Shown here: in pieces, positions 17,877 through 27,281 of the stretch
Position numbering within the stretch: position 1 is the first letter of the stretch
Layout of the letters: every line of letters begins with the position of its first letter
Source: Planctomycetota bacterium
GTDB lineage: Bacteria > Planctomycetota > UBA1135 > UBA2386
Direction: 5' to 3'
Assembly (NCBI GenBank): GCA_016713175.1
Contig: JADJPQ010000006.1
Coordinates: 62,001 to 126,000 of the forward strand
Length of the DNA: 64,000 nucleotides
Translations under genes and position numbers: made by a program
The notes under the pieces: generated by a model
Told to the model about the DNA's origin: nothing
Seen by the model: the letters and a program-made list of their open reading frames with translations, nothing else
Databases searched by the model: none

Positions 17877-20207
17877 GTGTCGTTCCTCAACCCCGCCCTG
17901 CTGGCCGGCACGGCCCTGTTCGCCGTCCCGCTGATCATCCACCTGCTCAACCGGCAGCGGCACAAGAAGCGGCCGTGGGCGGCGATGGAGTTCCTGCTGC
18001 GCGCCTACCAGAAGCAGCGCAACCGGCTCCGCAACGAGAACCTGCTGCTGCTGCTGCTGCGCTGCCTGATCCCGGTGCTGCTGGCGCTGGCGATCGCGCG
18101 GCCGATGTTGCAGCAGGCCGGCTCGCTGTTCGGCGGCGGCGGCACGACGCATCACGTCGTCGTGCTCGACTGCAGCTACAGCATGGGCGAGAAGCGCGAC
18201 GGCCAGAGCCCGTTCGAGAAGGGACGCGGCCAGATCGCGCGCCTGCTGGAGCGGTTGGAAGCGCGCACCGAGAAGAACGACAAGATCACGCTGGTCGCCG
18301 CCGGCGTGCGGCCGCGGTTCCTGGTCCGGGCCGACATGAACCTGGCGACCGCGCGTTCGCAGTGGTTGATGCTGCAGCGACCGGATGACGCCGCCGGCAA
18401 CCTGAAGGAAGCGCTGGTCCAGGTCGCGGACGCGATCGAAGAGACCCCCGAGGCCGACACCCAGGTCTACCTGCTGTCCGACCTGCAGAAGCAGGCGCTC
18501 GGCAGCGCGCTGCATGATCAGAAGCAGGGCCCGACCGGCCCCGAGTTCGAGGACACCGTCCGCGACGTCGTCGAACGGCTCGGCAAGCTGCCCGGCGTGG
18601 GGTTCCATCTGATCGACGTCGGCCCCTACGGCAACCAGCGCAGCGGCGGCGTCGTCGACAACGTGCAGGTCACCGGTCTGCGGATCGACCAGCCGGCGGC
18701 GGTCGTGCGCGTGCCGGTGACGCTGACCGCGACACTGAGGAACCGCGGCCAGAGCCCGGCCTCCGTGCAGGTCACGCTCGACGTCGACGGCAGCGAGCCG
18801 ACCCGCAAGGTCGTCGCCCTCGAACCGGGCACCGAAGGCGAAGCGGAGTTCCAGGTGACGTTCCGCGAGACCGGACGCCGCCGCGTGCACGTGACGCTTG
18901 GCGCCGACGTGCTCGAGGCCGACGACGAGTGGTTCCTGACCATCGACGTCCGCGAACGGATCCGTGTGCTGCTGGTCGATGGCACCGGCGGCGACGATCC
19001 GCTGCGCACCGACACCTGGCTGTGGCAGTCGGTGCTCGATCCGACGCTCGGCCAGGGCTCACCGGACCTGACCGTGTTCGAAGTGCGCAGCGTCGACACG
19101 CTGGCGCTGCTCAGCGGTCAGGTCGATCCAGCCGCGCACGACCTGGTGATCCTGAGCCAGGTCGACCGGTTGTCCGACAAATCGGCCGAACTGCTGCAGA
19201 AGGCCGTGCAGGCGGGCAAGGGGCTGCTCGTCGCCTTCGGCGATCGCACCGACGTCGAGAGCTACAACCTGCACCTGCATCAGGCCGGCGATGGGCCGCA
19301 GCCGTTCCGGCTGTTGCGCACGGCCGGCGGCGCCGCCAGTTCGACCGTGGCGCGTGCACCCAGCATCGCCCTGCCCGAACACCCGCTGCTGAAGGAGTTC
19401 GAGGAGGAGATCTACCGCGAGATCTTCCAGAAGGTGCCGGTCTACCGCTGGCTGTCGTGTGCGATGGACACCGACCGCTCGGCGCCTGGGGCGGAGACGC
19501 CGCCGGCCAAGGACGCGGCAACGGCCCCCGGAACGCCCCAGGTCGTCGCCCGGCTGACCGACCCGGATCAAAGTCCGCTGCTGGTCGCCCGCCAGTTCGG
19601 CGAGGGCCGGGTGGTCTTCCTGCTGTCGGCGCCGATGTCGGAGTTCCGCGCCGATCGCTGGAACCGCTTCGACGACCGCGTGGTCGCGTATCCGCTGCTG
19701 TTCGGCATCGTCAAGTGGCTGGCGCTGCCCGGCCAGGACCCGTTCAACGGCACGGTCGGCAGCGAGCTGACCTGTTCGCTGCCGGCGCGGCCGGAGAACG
19801 TCGAGGTCGTCAAGCCCGAGCGCGAAGGCGCCGCCAAGGTGCCGCTCAGCGAGGACACGCGGCCGCTGCCCGGCGGGCGCTACGCGCTGCCGCCGTTCGC
19901 GCCGACCCTGTTCGCCGGCTTCTACACGTTCGATTTCGTGCTCGATCGCGAGTCGGGCAAGGAGCACCTCAGCCTGCCGTTCGCGGTCAACGTCGAACCG
20001 GCCGAAGGCGATCTGGTGTACGCGCCGCACGACGAAGTGCGGCAGGCGCTGGCGATCGACCGCGTGCTGACGGCACTGCCGACCGCCGACGGCGCCACCG
20101 CCGAACAGCAACGGACCGAGTTCGGCCCGATGCTGCTGTGGGCCACCCTGTTGTTCGTGCTGGCCGAGGCCGCCATGGCACGCTACGTCTCCGTGCGCCG
20201 ATCGTGA
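17877..20207 (+). CDS. BatA-like membrane vWA-domain protein
   Basis: A 776-residue protein. The first 80 residues are a BatA/aerotolerance-type N-terminus with two membrane helices (LLAGTALFAVPLIIHLLNRQ and LLLLLLRCLIPVLLALAIA). A vWA domain follows with MIDAS motif DCSYS in VVVLDCSYSMGE, then long beta-rich extracytoplasmic domains including a CARDB-like segment (VTLTATLRNRGQSPASVQVTLDV). A last helix (LLWATLLFVLAEAAMARY) closes the protein. GTG 17877 begins 3 nt after the DUF58 stop. It probably forms the membrane platform on which MoxR/DUF58 act. Confidence 0.88.
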   Translation: MSFLNPALLAGTALFAVPLIIHLLNRQRHKKRPWAAMEFLLRAYQKQRNRLRNENLLLLLLRCLIPVLLALAIARPMLQQAGSLFGGGGTTHHVVVLDCSYSMGEKRDGQSPFEKGRGQIARLLERLEARTEKNDKITLVAAGVRPRFLVRADMNLATARSQWLMLQRPDDAAGNLKEALVQVADAIEETPEADTQVYLLSDLQKQALGSALHDQKQGPTGPEFEDTVRDVVERLGKLPGVGFHLIDVGPYGNQRSGGVVDNVQVTGLRIDQPAAVVRVPVTLTATLRNRGQSPASVQVTLDVDGSEPTRKVVALEPGTEGEAEFQVTFRETGRRRVHVTLGADVLEADDEWFLTIDVRERIRVLLVDGTGGDDPLRTDTWLWQSVLDPTLGQGSPDLTVFEVRSVDTLALLSGQVDPAAHDLVILSQVDRLSDKSAELLQKAVQAGKGLLVAFGDRTDVESYNLHLHQAGDGPQPFRLLRTAGGAASSTVARAPSIALPEHPLLKEFEEEIYREIFQKVPVYRWLSCAMDTDRSAPGAETPPAKDAATAPGTPQVVARLTDPDQSPLLVARQFGEGRVVFLLSAPMSEFRADRWNRFDDRVVAYPLLFGIVKWLALPGQDPFNGTVGSELTCSLPARPENVEVVKPEREGAAKVPLSEDTRPLPGGRYALPPFAPTLFAGFYTFDFVLDRESGKEHLSLPFAVNVEPAEGDLVYAPHDEVRQALAIDRVLTALPTADGATAEQQRTEFGPMLLWATLLFVLAEAAMARYVSVRRS

Positions 20208-22657
20208 TCGCCATGCTCACGCCCCTGTCGTCGCTGGTCCCTACCCTCGCCGGGCCGCAGCAGCCTGCGGGCAGCGGGGCTCCGACCGAAGGCATCGCGC
20301 ACGTCGACGAGACGTTCCGCTTCCTGGCGGCACCACCGCTGTGGGTGATCGCGCTGATCGTGATTCCGGGCGCCGCGGTATGGGCGTGGTGGTCGTACGG
20401 CGGCCTGCAGCGGCTCGAGACGCGCATCCGCTGGACGCTGACGGTGATCCGCGCCTTGGCGATCCTGTTCTGCTGCCTGTTGGTGTTCCAGCCGGTCTGG
20501 GAAACCGTCATCTACCGCAAGACCCAGAACCAGGTGCACGTGCTGGTCGACGACAGCGCCAGCATGCAGCGCAAAGACAGCTACCCCGATCAGGACCAGG
20601 CGTCCGCGCTACAGACCGTCGCGGGTCCGGGCGAACTGGCGGGCCGGACACGCGGCGAACTGGTGCAGGCGGTGCTCGAACGGCAGGGAGGGCTGCTCGA
20701 ACAACTCGCCAAGACGCACGAAGTCCGGCTGTTCCGCGCCCCGAGGAAGCCGGTGCCCATCCGCAGCCTGTCCGAACTGACGCTACGAGCCAACCGCACC
20801 CACCTCGGCGACGCGCTCGACCTGCACCTGGGCGCCGTCGGCGGCATCAACCTCGACGCGGTGATCCTGGTCAGTGACGGCCGCAACAACGCCGGCGTCG
20901 ATCCGGTCGAGATGGCCGCCAAGTACGGTGTCCGCGGCATCCCGATCCACACCATCGGCGTCGGCGATCCCGAACCGCCGCACAACGCCTGGATCGTCGG
21001 TCCGCCCGGGCCCAAGGAAGCGCTGCGTGAGGAACAGGTCGCGTTCGATGTGTCGCTGCGCGCCGAAGGCCTGGCCGGCAAGCCGGCGCGGGTCGAACTG
21101 CAAGGTTCGCGCGATGGCGGCCCGTTCGCGCCGCTGACCGCCGCTCAAGCCGAACTGCCAGCCGACGGCGACGTGACCCGTGTGCGTCTCTACCACGCGT
21201 TCCCGCTGGCCGGTGACTGGACCCTGCGCTTCTCGGTCGCGTCACAGCCCGACGAGAGCCAGGTCGACGACAACCAGGACACCCGCTTCCTGCGCGTCAA
21301 CGACGAACGGATCCGCGTGCTGTACGTCGAGGAGCGGCCGCGCTGGGAATACCGCTACATCAAGACGGCGCTGAAGCGCGTCGATCCGAGCATCCAGATG
21401 CAGGCGGTGCTGTTCGAGGCATCGCCGGCGTTCATCCAGGAACACAGCGACGACCTGCCGCCGCTGCGCGACATCCCGCGCACCGAGAAGGAACTGCTGC
21501 AGTACCACGTGATCCTGCTCGGCGACGTCCATCCCGAACGGCTCGGCGCCACCGAAGAGGAGATCCGCCGCTGGCTCGAGATGGTGGTGAAGTTCGTCGA
21601 GTTCGGCGGCGGCGCCGGCTTCCTGTTCGGCGCCGAAGCGATGCCCGAACGCTACCGCGGCACGCCGCTGGCGGACCTGCTGCCGGTCGTGCTCGAAGAT
21701 CCGGTCGCGCTCGCGGGCATGCCGCGCAAGTGGGACAGCGAGTTCCGTGCGCTGCTCGAGAACCCCTTGCAGCCGCACGACATCCTGCTGCTGCAGCGCG
21801 ACGTCGCGTTCAATCGCAAGCTGTGGGAACAGGGTCTGCCCGGCTTCCGCGCCTGGTACCCGCTGGCCCGCGCCAAGCCCGGCGCGACCGTGCTGCTGCG
21901 CCATCCGACCGAGGAGAACCGCTACGGCAAGCGGCCGATCGCCGTCGTCAGCCCGCACCCGCGCGGCAACACGTTCTTCATCGCCACCGACGAAACGTGG
22001 ATCTGGCGCGACACCTACGCCGAGCTCTACATGGACGCGTTCTGGCGCAACGTGGTCCGCCACCTGGCGACCGGCAAGCTGCAGCGCCGTTCGGACCTGC
22101 TCGAACTGACCCTCGACAAGACGCTGGTCGAGACCGGTGACAAGGTCCGCCTGCTGCTGCGCGTCCACGATGAAGAGCTACAACCGTCGACCGCTGCGGA
22201 ATACCCGGTGTTCTTGCGCGATGCCGCCGGCAAGACCGAACGGCGGACGCTGCGGGCGACACCCGGCGATCCCGGCGCCTTCACCGCTGCATTCACGATG
22301 CCCGATCCCGGGGCGTTCAGCTTCCTGGTGTTCGCCAATGGCAACCCAGCCGACGCCGTGCTGGCCCGCGAGGACCTGCTGGTCCAGATTCCCGACAAGG
22401 AGATGGCCGAATCGAGCCAGGACGCCGAGATGCTGCAGCGCATCGCCGAGGCCAGCTCGGGCGCCGATGCGCGCGGCCGTCATGTGTTCCTGGCCCAAGC
22501 CGACGAACTGGCGGCCGACTTCGCCCAGCGGCGCCCCTTCGAGCAGCGCGAAGAGACACGCACGCGACCGGCATGGGACACTTCCTGGTCGCTGGCGATC
22601 TTGCTGGCAGCCCTGGCGATCGAGTGGATTCTCCGCAAGCGGGCCCGCCTCGTATAG
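20204..22657 (+). CDS. Membrane vWA protein with a glutamine-amidotransferase-like domain
   Basis: An 817-residue protein. Two N-terminal helices (LWVIALIVIPGAAVWAWW; VIRALAILFCCLLVF) are followed by a vWA domain with MIDAS DDSAS in VLVDDSASMQRKD and a later SDGRNNAG loop. A roughly 250-residue segment (IRVLYVEERPRWEYRYIKTALKR onward) resembles the GATase1-like domains of such proteins. A C-terminal helix (SLAILLAALAIEWIL) and basic end follow. GTG 20204 overlaps the BatA-like stop as GTGA, indicating translational coupling; ATG 20213 is an alternative. Amidotransferase activity should not be assumed. Confidence 0.85.
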   Translation: MIAMLTPLSSLVPTLAGPQQPAGSGAPTEGIAHVDETFRFLAAPPLWVIALIVIPGAAVWAWWSYGGLQRLETRIRWTLTVIRALAILFCCLLVFQPVWETVIYRKTQNQVHVLVDDSASMQRKDSYPDQDQASALQTVAGPGELAGRTRGELVQAVLERQGGLLEQLAKTHEVRLFRAPRKPVPIRSLSELTLRANRTHLGDALDLHLGAVGGINLDAVILVSDGRNNAGVDPVEMAAKYGVRGIPIHTIGVGDPEPPHNAWIVGPPGPKEALREEQVAFDVSLRAEGLAGKPARVELQGSRDGGPFAPLTAAQAELPADGDVTRVRLYHAFPLAGDWTLRFSVASQPDESQVDDNQDTRFLRVNDERIRVLYVEERPRWEYRYIKTALKRVDPSIQMQAVLFEASPAFIQEHSDDLPPLRDIPRTEKELLQYHVILLGDVHPERLGATEEEIRRWLEMVVKFVEFGGGAGFLFGAEAMPERYRGTPLADLLPVVLEDPVALAGMPRKWDSEFRALLENPLQPHDILLLQRDVAFNRKLWEQGLPGFRAWYPLARAKPGATVLLRHPTEENRYGKRPIAVVSPHPRGNTFFIATDETWIWRDTYAELYMDAFWRNVVRHLATGKLQRRSDLLELTLDKTLVETGDKVRLLLRVHDEELQPSTAAEYPVFLRDAAGKTERRTLRATPGDPGAFTAAFTMPDPGAFSFLVFANGNPADAVLAREDLLVQIPDKEMAESSQDAEMLQRIAEASSGADARGRHVFLAQADELAADFAQRRPFEQREETRTRPAWDTSWSLAILLAALAIEWILRKRARLV

Positions 22658-22778
22658 GCGGCCTGCCACCGCGATACTCTGGCCAGCAACCGAGGCTGCC
22701 GGCCGGAATAGAACCAGTGGCAGCCCCGGCGTTTCCGATCGATCCTAGCGGGCGAGGCTGACACCCCACCTGGCAACG

Positions 22779-25700
22779 ATGACAACGGCACTTCCCCGCG
22801 TTCGCACCCGCCTGGCGGCCTGGCTGCTTCCGGTTGCCACCCTGGCGCCGCTCGCCAGCGCCCAGGAACCGGCTCGCGAACTGCCGCGGCCGACCGAATT
22901 CGTGGCCGGGCAGGACGACAACCTGTTCTCGGTCGCACGCCGGCAGGAGGACATCCACGGCTGGGTCGAGGCGCTGAGCGCACTCGAAACCGGGGACCAC
23001 GCCGCGGGTGTCGAACGCCTGCATCGGCTGTTGCAGAACGAAGCCGGCGGCGTCGTCGCCGTCGGCCCGACGCGTTACCTGGGGCTGCGACTGGCGGTCA
23101 CGATGACGCTGGCCAACCTGTCGCCGGCGGCGAGCGATGCCTACGAAGCGTTGGTCGCACGCGAAGCGGGCAACCTGATCGGTCGACCGCTGCACGATCT
23201 GACGCCCGATCAGTTGCAGCGCCTGGCCGATCGCTACCCGACGTCCAAGGCCGGGCGCCGCGCGCGCCTGCGACTGGCCGACCTGGCGCTGGAAGCCGGG
23301 CGCGCCACGCTCGCGATCGGCCATCTGCGGCAAGCGCTCGACGCCGCGCCGATCGGCTCGTCGGACGAGACCGCGATCCGTCGCCGGCTGACGGTCGCCA
23401 ACACGGTGCAGCGCCCGCACGAGTTCGAAGGCCGCACGGTCCCGGGTCGCGATGCCGCGATCGTCGGCGATGTGTTGCCGGTCGTGGCGATCGACACCGC
23501 CCCGACGACCTGGCGCGCGGTCGGCGGCGGCAGCGACGGCGCTGCGCCGATGCAGGAACCGGTCGGCCAACCGGTGCCGCAGTGGACCCGCGAAGTGTTC
23601 GCCCCCGGATTCGACCGCAACGACCCGGGCCTGTTCGCGATGCACGCCGTCGGCGACCTCGGCGGCATCTACGTCAACACCGGGCTGGAACTGATCGCGA
23701 TCGATCCGTTGGCCAAGGAGATCGCCTGGGAATCGCCAGCGCCGCTGAAAGAGCATGCCGGCGACGCCTGGTCGGCGATCCAGGAGTACGAGGAAGGCCT
23801 CAACATCCAGATGGTGCTGGCGCCGGCCTGTGCCGACGACGTCGTCGTGGCGGCGCTGCAGGTGCCGGAACCGGGCGAGAACGTCCGTTTCCAGGGCCAC
23901 TTCCAGATCATCAGCAAGATCCCCGAACGGCGACTGTTCGCGTTCAAGCGCAGCACCGGCAAGCTGCTGTGGGCCCACTTCGATTCGCTGGACGGGCCGC
24001 TGACCCGCAGCTTCCGCGGTCACTCGTCGTGCGGCCCGCCGTTGATCCTCGACGACATCGTCTACGCGCCGGTCTGCGACCGATCGGGTGCGATCGCGTT
24101 CTATGTCGGCGCCTATGACCTGCACACCGGCCAACCACGTTGGCGACGGCTGGTCTGCTCGAGCCAGCAGGACGTCAACATGTTCGGCAACGCGCGCTCG
24201 GAGTTCGCGTCGTCGCCGCTGTGCGCCCACGACGGCGTGCTCTACGGCGCCAGCAACCTCGGCGTCGCGTTCGCGGTCGAACAGCGGACCGGCCGCTGCC
24301 GCTGGATCGCGTCGTACGAAGTCATCCGGATGCCGGCGACACAGCTGCACCACCAGCCGGATCGACCGGTGTTCTTCGCCAACAGCGCGCCGGTGGTCAG
24401 CGACGGCGTGCTGTGCACGACACCGCTCGATTCGGCGTGGGTGCTGGCGCACGACGCCGACGACGGCCGACTGCAATGGCGCCTGCCATTCGAGGCCAGG
24501 GCCTCCGGGGAGAACCGCGTGCGCTGGTTGTGCGGCGCGCTGGGTGACGAATTCGTGCTGGCCGGTGCCGGCATCGTGGCCGTGCGTGCGCGACCGGATC
24601 CGCAGGCCGAGATCCAGGCGCGCAGTTCGGCCTGGGCCGCCGCCGAACCCCGCGTGCGGCAGTTGGTCCGCCAGCAGGCGCTGTCGGCCCGCGGCGACGC
24701 CCGCGAGATGCCACGCCCGGCGGTCACGCGCGACCATGTCTGGGTGCCGCAACCGGGTCGCATCGCGGTATTCGACCGCAAGGGCAACCTGGCGCCGATG
24801 GACGGCGAACTGCGGCCGCGCGGCCAGCACGGCAACCTGCTCCTGGTCGACGGCCTGGCGGTGACGCTGCGACACCGGACGCTCGACATCCTGTATGACG
24901 CCGAAGGGCTGCGGCGCCGGGCCGAAGAAGCGCTGCGCGCTGCCCCCGACGATCCGGCCCGGATCATCCGGCTGGCGACGATGCGCACCGCGATGCTCGG
25001 CGCCGACGGCGATGCCGCCGCCCGCGCGGCGGTCGGCGAACTGTGGCAACGGGCCCTGCAGGCCTGCCGCCGCCAGGGCCTGCCGGACGGCCATCCGTTG
25101 CTCACCAACTGTCAGCGCGAGTTGTATTCGATCGCGATCGCCAGTGCGCGAGCGGCCCTGACCCGGGGCAGCCCTGACGCCGTAACGCTGCTGGCCGCCG
25201 CGCGCGACGCGGCGCCCGACCGCGCCACGATGTTCGAAGCGTGGATCCTGTTGCTGCAGGCGACCGCCGGGGATCGCATCCGCCAACTGGCCGAACTGGA
25301 ACGGATGGCCGCCGTCGCCGGCATCGATTCGTACGTGTTCCCAGGCATCGGCAATGTCCCGGTGATCGCGTTCGTGCTGCTGCAGAAGGCCCGGCTGCAG
25401 ACCGAGCCGGCCAAGGCGGTGGCGTTGTGGCAGGAACTGCTCGAACGATTCCCGACGCAGTCCTTCGGCGGCCGCAGCGGCGATGACCTCGCGCGCGACG
25501 CAATCTCGGCCGCCATCGCGCAACACGGCCCGGCCATCTATGGGCCGATCGCCGAACGCGCCGACGCGGCGCTGGCCGCCGCGGGCGACGATCCCGAGCA
25601 GTTGCGGGCGCTCAGTGCCCAGTTCCCGCACGCCAGGGCCGCCGCGACCGCGCGCACGCGCCTGCTCGACCTCGCCGTCGAACAGGGCAATCTCGCGGCC

Positions 25701-27281
25701 GCGGTCGAGGTCCTCGCGCACGCGCTGCACGGCGACGGCCCGACGCCAGCGATCCTGCGGCGGGTGCTGGCCGCCGCCGAGAAGCGCGGCAATCTGGCGT
25801 TGGCGGCGGCGATGGCCGACCGGCTGCGCCCGTTCGCGGCGACCGTCAGCGACTTTGCTCCGGACGGCGGGCGCACGATCGGCGCCGTGCTCGCCGGCCG
25901 CGCCACCCAGACCGCCACACCGCCACCGGCCCCCGAACTGCCGGCGCGGGAGATCGCGCGGATCCCGGCGCTTGGCCCGGGCGACCCGTACCGGCTGCTG
26001 CCGGTGACGATCCCGGATGGCTTCGTGCCGGCGCCGAACGCACCGCTGTTCGCGATCGGCCGCGATCCCGACGACCGCGAACACCAGACCCTGCACGCCT
26101 GGGATCTGAGTGCCGGCGGCGCGGCGCCGCCGCTGTTGTTCCGGCATCCGATCAACTACCTCGAACACGTGTGGCTGTGCGGCCGCGTGTTGGTGGTCCC
26201 CGACATCACCCGGATCTGTGCGCTCGATTACCGCACCGGCGAGCTGCTGTGGGAACTGCCGAACCTCGACAACCGGATCTACGAGTGCCTGGGAGTACAG
26301 GCCGGCGTGCTGCACCTGTCGGCCCAGTCGAGCGATGTCGGCGGCGGCGCCGAGTTCGTCGGCCTCGAGCCGGTCACGGGCAAGGCGCTGTTCAGTCGAC
26401 CGCTGATCGCCGAACAGATGCCGCCGGCACCGAAGTCGACCGGCGACCACCTGTTGCTGCTCGAGGTCCGTGGCAACACCGACCCGCTGATCCACCGGCT
26501 CGATCCGATCACCGGCGGCTCGGTGGCGACGATCCCGCTCGGCCCCGCGACCCTGCGCAGGCTCGGTCTGCGCGCCGAGTCGCTGCAATCCGCGCCGTTG
26601 TTCACCCAGAACCTGTCGGCGACGGCCGAACTGGTGTTCGTGCGGCTCGACAGCACCGGCGATCAGGACGCGCCGCGGGTCGCCGCGATCGACCGCACCG
26701 GCGCCGTCGTCTGGCTGTGGCAAGGGCACGTCGACCACCATCTGGAGATGGCCGCGCTGCGCGGTGACCGACTGGTCGTGCTCGAATCGAACCCGAAGGA
26801 CAAAGGCCAACTCACGGTGCTGCAGGCCCAGGACGGCAAGCCGCTGCGCGAGGTGGCGCTCGGCGCCGACATCCAGCGCCTGAACTGGCATCCCGGCTGG
26901 CTGCCGACGCCGGCGCCGGCGGCACTGCTGGTGATCGACAAGACCGCCGATCGCCGCAGCGCCCCGCGCCTGACCTGCATGGGCGTCGACGACCAGGTGC
27001 AGGGCTTCCAGTACGACCTCGCCGCCGACGATCGCGACGGCGAACGGGCGCCGGTGATCGGCGCCGACTTCCTCGCCTTCGGCATGCGCTCGGCGCAGGG
27101 TGGTCCATTCCGATTGTATGCGCTGCGTACCGCCGACCGTTCGGGCGCCCTGCCGGATGGGCGCAAGTCGATCCGCCTGCCGGTCGGTCAGACCTTTGGG
27201 ATGACCACCTGCGGGGTCTACACTGTCGTCTCTGCCATCGAGGGCCTGATCGTCCTGGGCTCCGGGAGCACCGTCCGATGA
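22779..27281 (+). CDS. Exported TPR and PQQ-type beta-propeller protein
   Basis: A 1500-residue exported protein. A signal peptide (TRLAAWLLPVATLAPLASAQ) leads into a helical solenoid (about 30-210). A first group of PQQ/Trp-type propeller repeats follows at about 240-640 (ELIAIDPLAKEIAWE; RRLFAFKRSTGKLLWAHF; GAYDLHTGQPRWRRL). A second helical solenoid covers about 700-1060 with TPR-like character. A second propeller block (ICALDYRTGELLWELPNL; FVGLEPVTGKALFSR) ends the protein. Propellers separated by solenoids suggest a periplasmic scaffold; no dehydrogenase site is evident. It follows the vWA protein after 121 nt and ends in an ATGA overlap with the next gene. Confidence 0.85.
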   Translation: MTTALPRVRTRLAAWLLPVATLAPLASAQEPARELPRPTEFVAGQDDNLFSVARRQEDIHGWVEALSALETGDHAAGVERLHRLLQNEAGGVVAVGPTRYLGLRLAVTMTLANLSPAASDAYEALVAREAGNLIGRPLHDLTPDQLQRLADRYPTSKAGRRARLRLADLALEAGRATLAIGHLRQALDAAPIGSSDETAIRRRLTVANTVQRPHEFEGRTVPGRDAAIVGDVLPVVAIDTAPTTWRAVGGGSDGAAPMQEPVGQPVPQWTREVFAPGFDRNDPGLFAMHAVGDLGGIYVNTGLELIAIDPLAKEIAWESPAPLKEHAGDAWSAIQEYEEGLNIQMVLAPACADDVVVAALQVPEPGENVRFQGHFQIISKIPERRLFAFKRSTGKLLWAHFDSLDGPLTRSFRGHSSCGPPLILDDIVYAPVCDRSGAIAFYVGAYDLHTGQPRWRRLVCSSQQDVNMFGNARSEFASSPLCAHDGVLYGASNLGVAFAVEQRTGRCRWIASYEVIRMPATQLHHQPDRPVFFANSAPVVSDGVLCTTPLDSAWVLAHDADDGRLQWRLPFEARASGENRVRWLCGALGDEFVLAGAGIVAVRARPDPQAEIQARSSAWAAAEPRVRQLVRQQALSARGDAREMPRPAVTRDHVWVPQPGRIAVFDRKGNLAPMDGELRPRGQHGNLLLVDGLAVTLRHRTLDILYDAEGLRRRAEEALRAAPDDPARIIRLATMRTAMLGADGDAAARAAVGELWQRALQACRRQGLPDGHPLLTNCQRELYSIAIASARAALTRGSPDAVTLLAAARDAAPDRATMFEAWILLLQATAGDRIRQLAELERMAAVAGIDSYVFPGIGNVPVIAFVLLQKARLQTEPAKAVALWQELLERFPTQSFGGRSGDDLARDAISAAIAQHGPAIYGPIAERADAALAAAGDDPEQLRALSAQFPHARAAATARTRLLDLAVEQGNLAAAVEVLAHALHGDGPTPAILRRVLAAAEKRGNLALAAAMADRLRPFAATVSDFAPDGGRTIGAVLAGRATQTATPPPAPELPAREIARIPALGPGDPYRLLPVTIPDGFVPAPNAPLFAIGRDPDDREHQTLHAWDLSAGGAAPPLLFRHPINYLEHVWLCGRVLVVPDITRICALDYRTGELLWELPNLDNRIYECLGVQAGVLHLSAQSSDVGGGAEFVGLEPVTGKALFSRPLIAEQMPPAPKSTGDHLLLLEVRGNTDPLIHRLDPITGGSVATIPLGPATLRRLGLRAESLQSAPLFTQNLSATAELVFVRLDSTGDQDAPRVAAIDRTGAVVWLWQGHVDHHLEMAALRGDRLVVLESNPKDKGQLTVLQAQDGKPLREVALGADIQRLNWHPGWLPTPAPAALLVIDKTADRRSAPRLTCMGVDDQVQGFQYDLAADDRDGERAPVIGADFLAFGMRSAQGGPFRLYALRTADRSGALPDGRKSIRLPVGQTFGMTTCGVYTVVSAIEGLIVLGSGSTVR

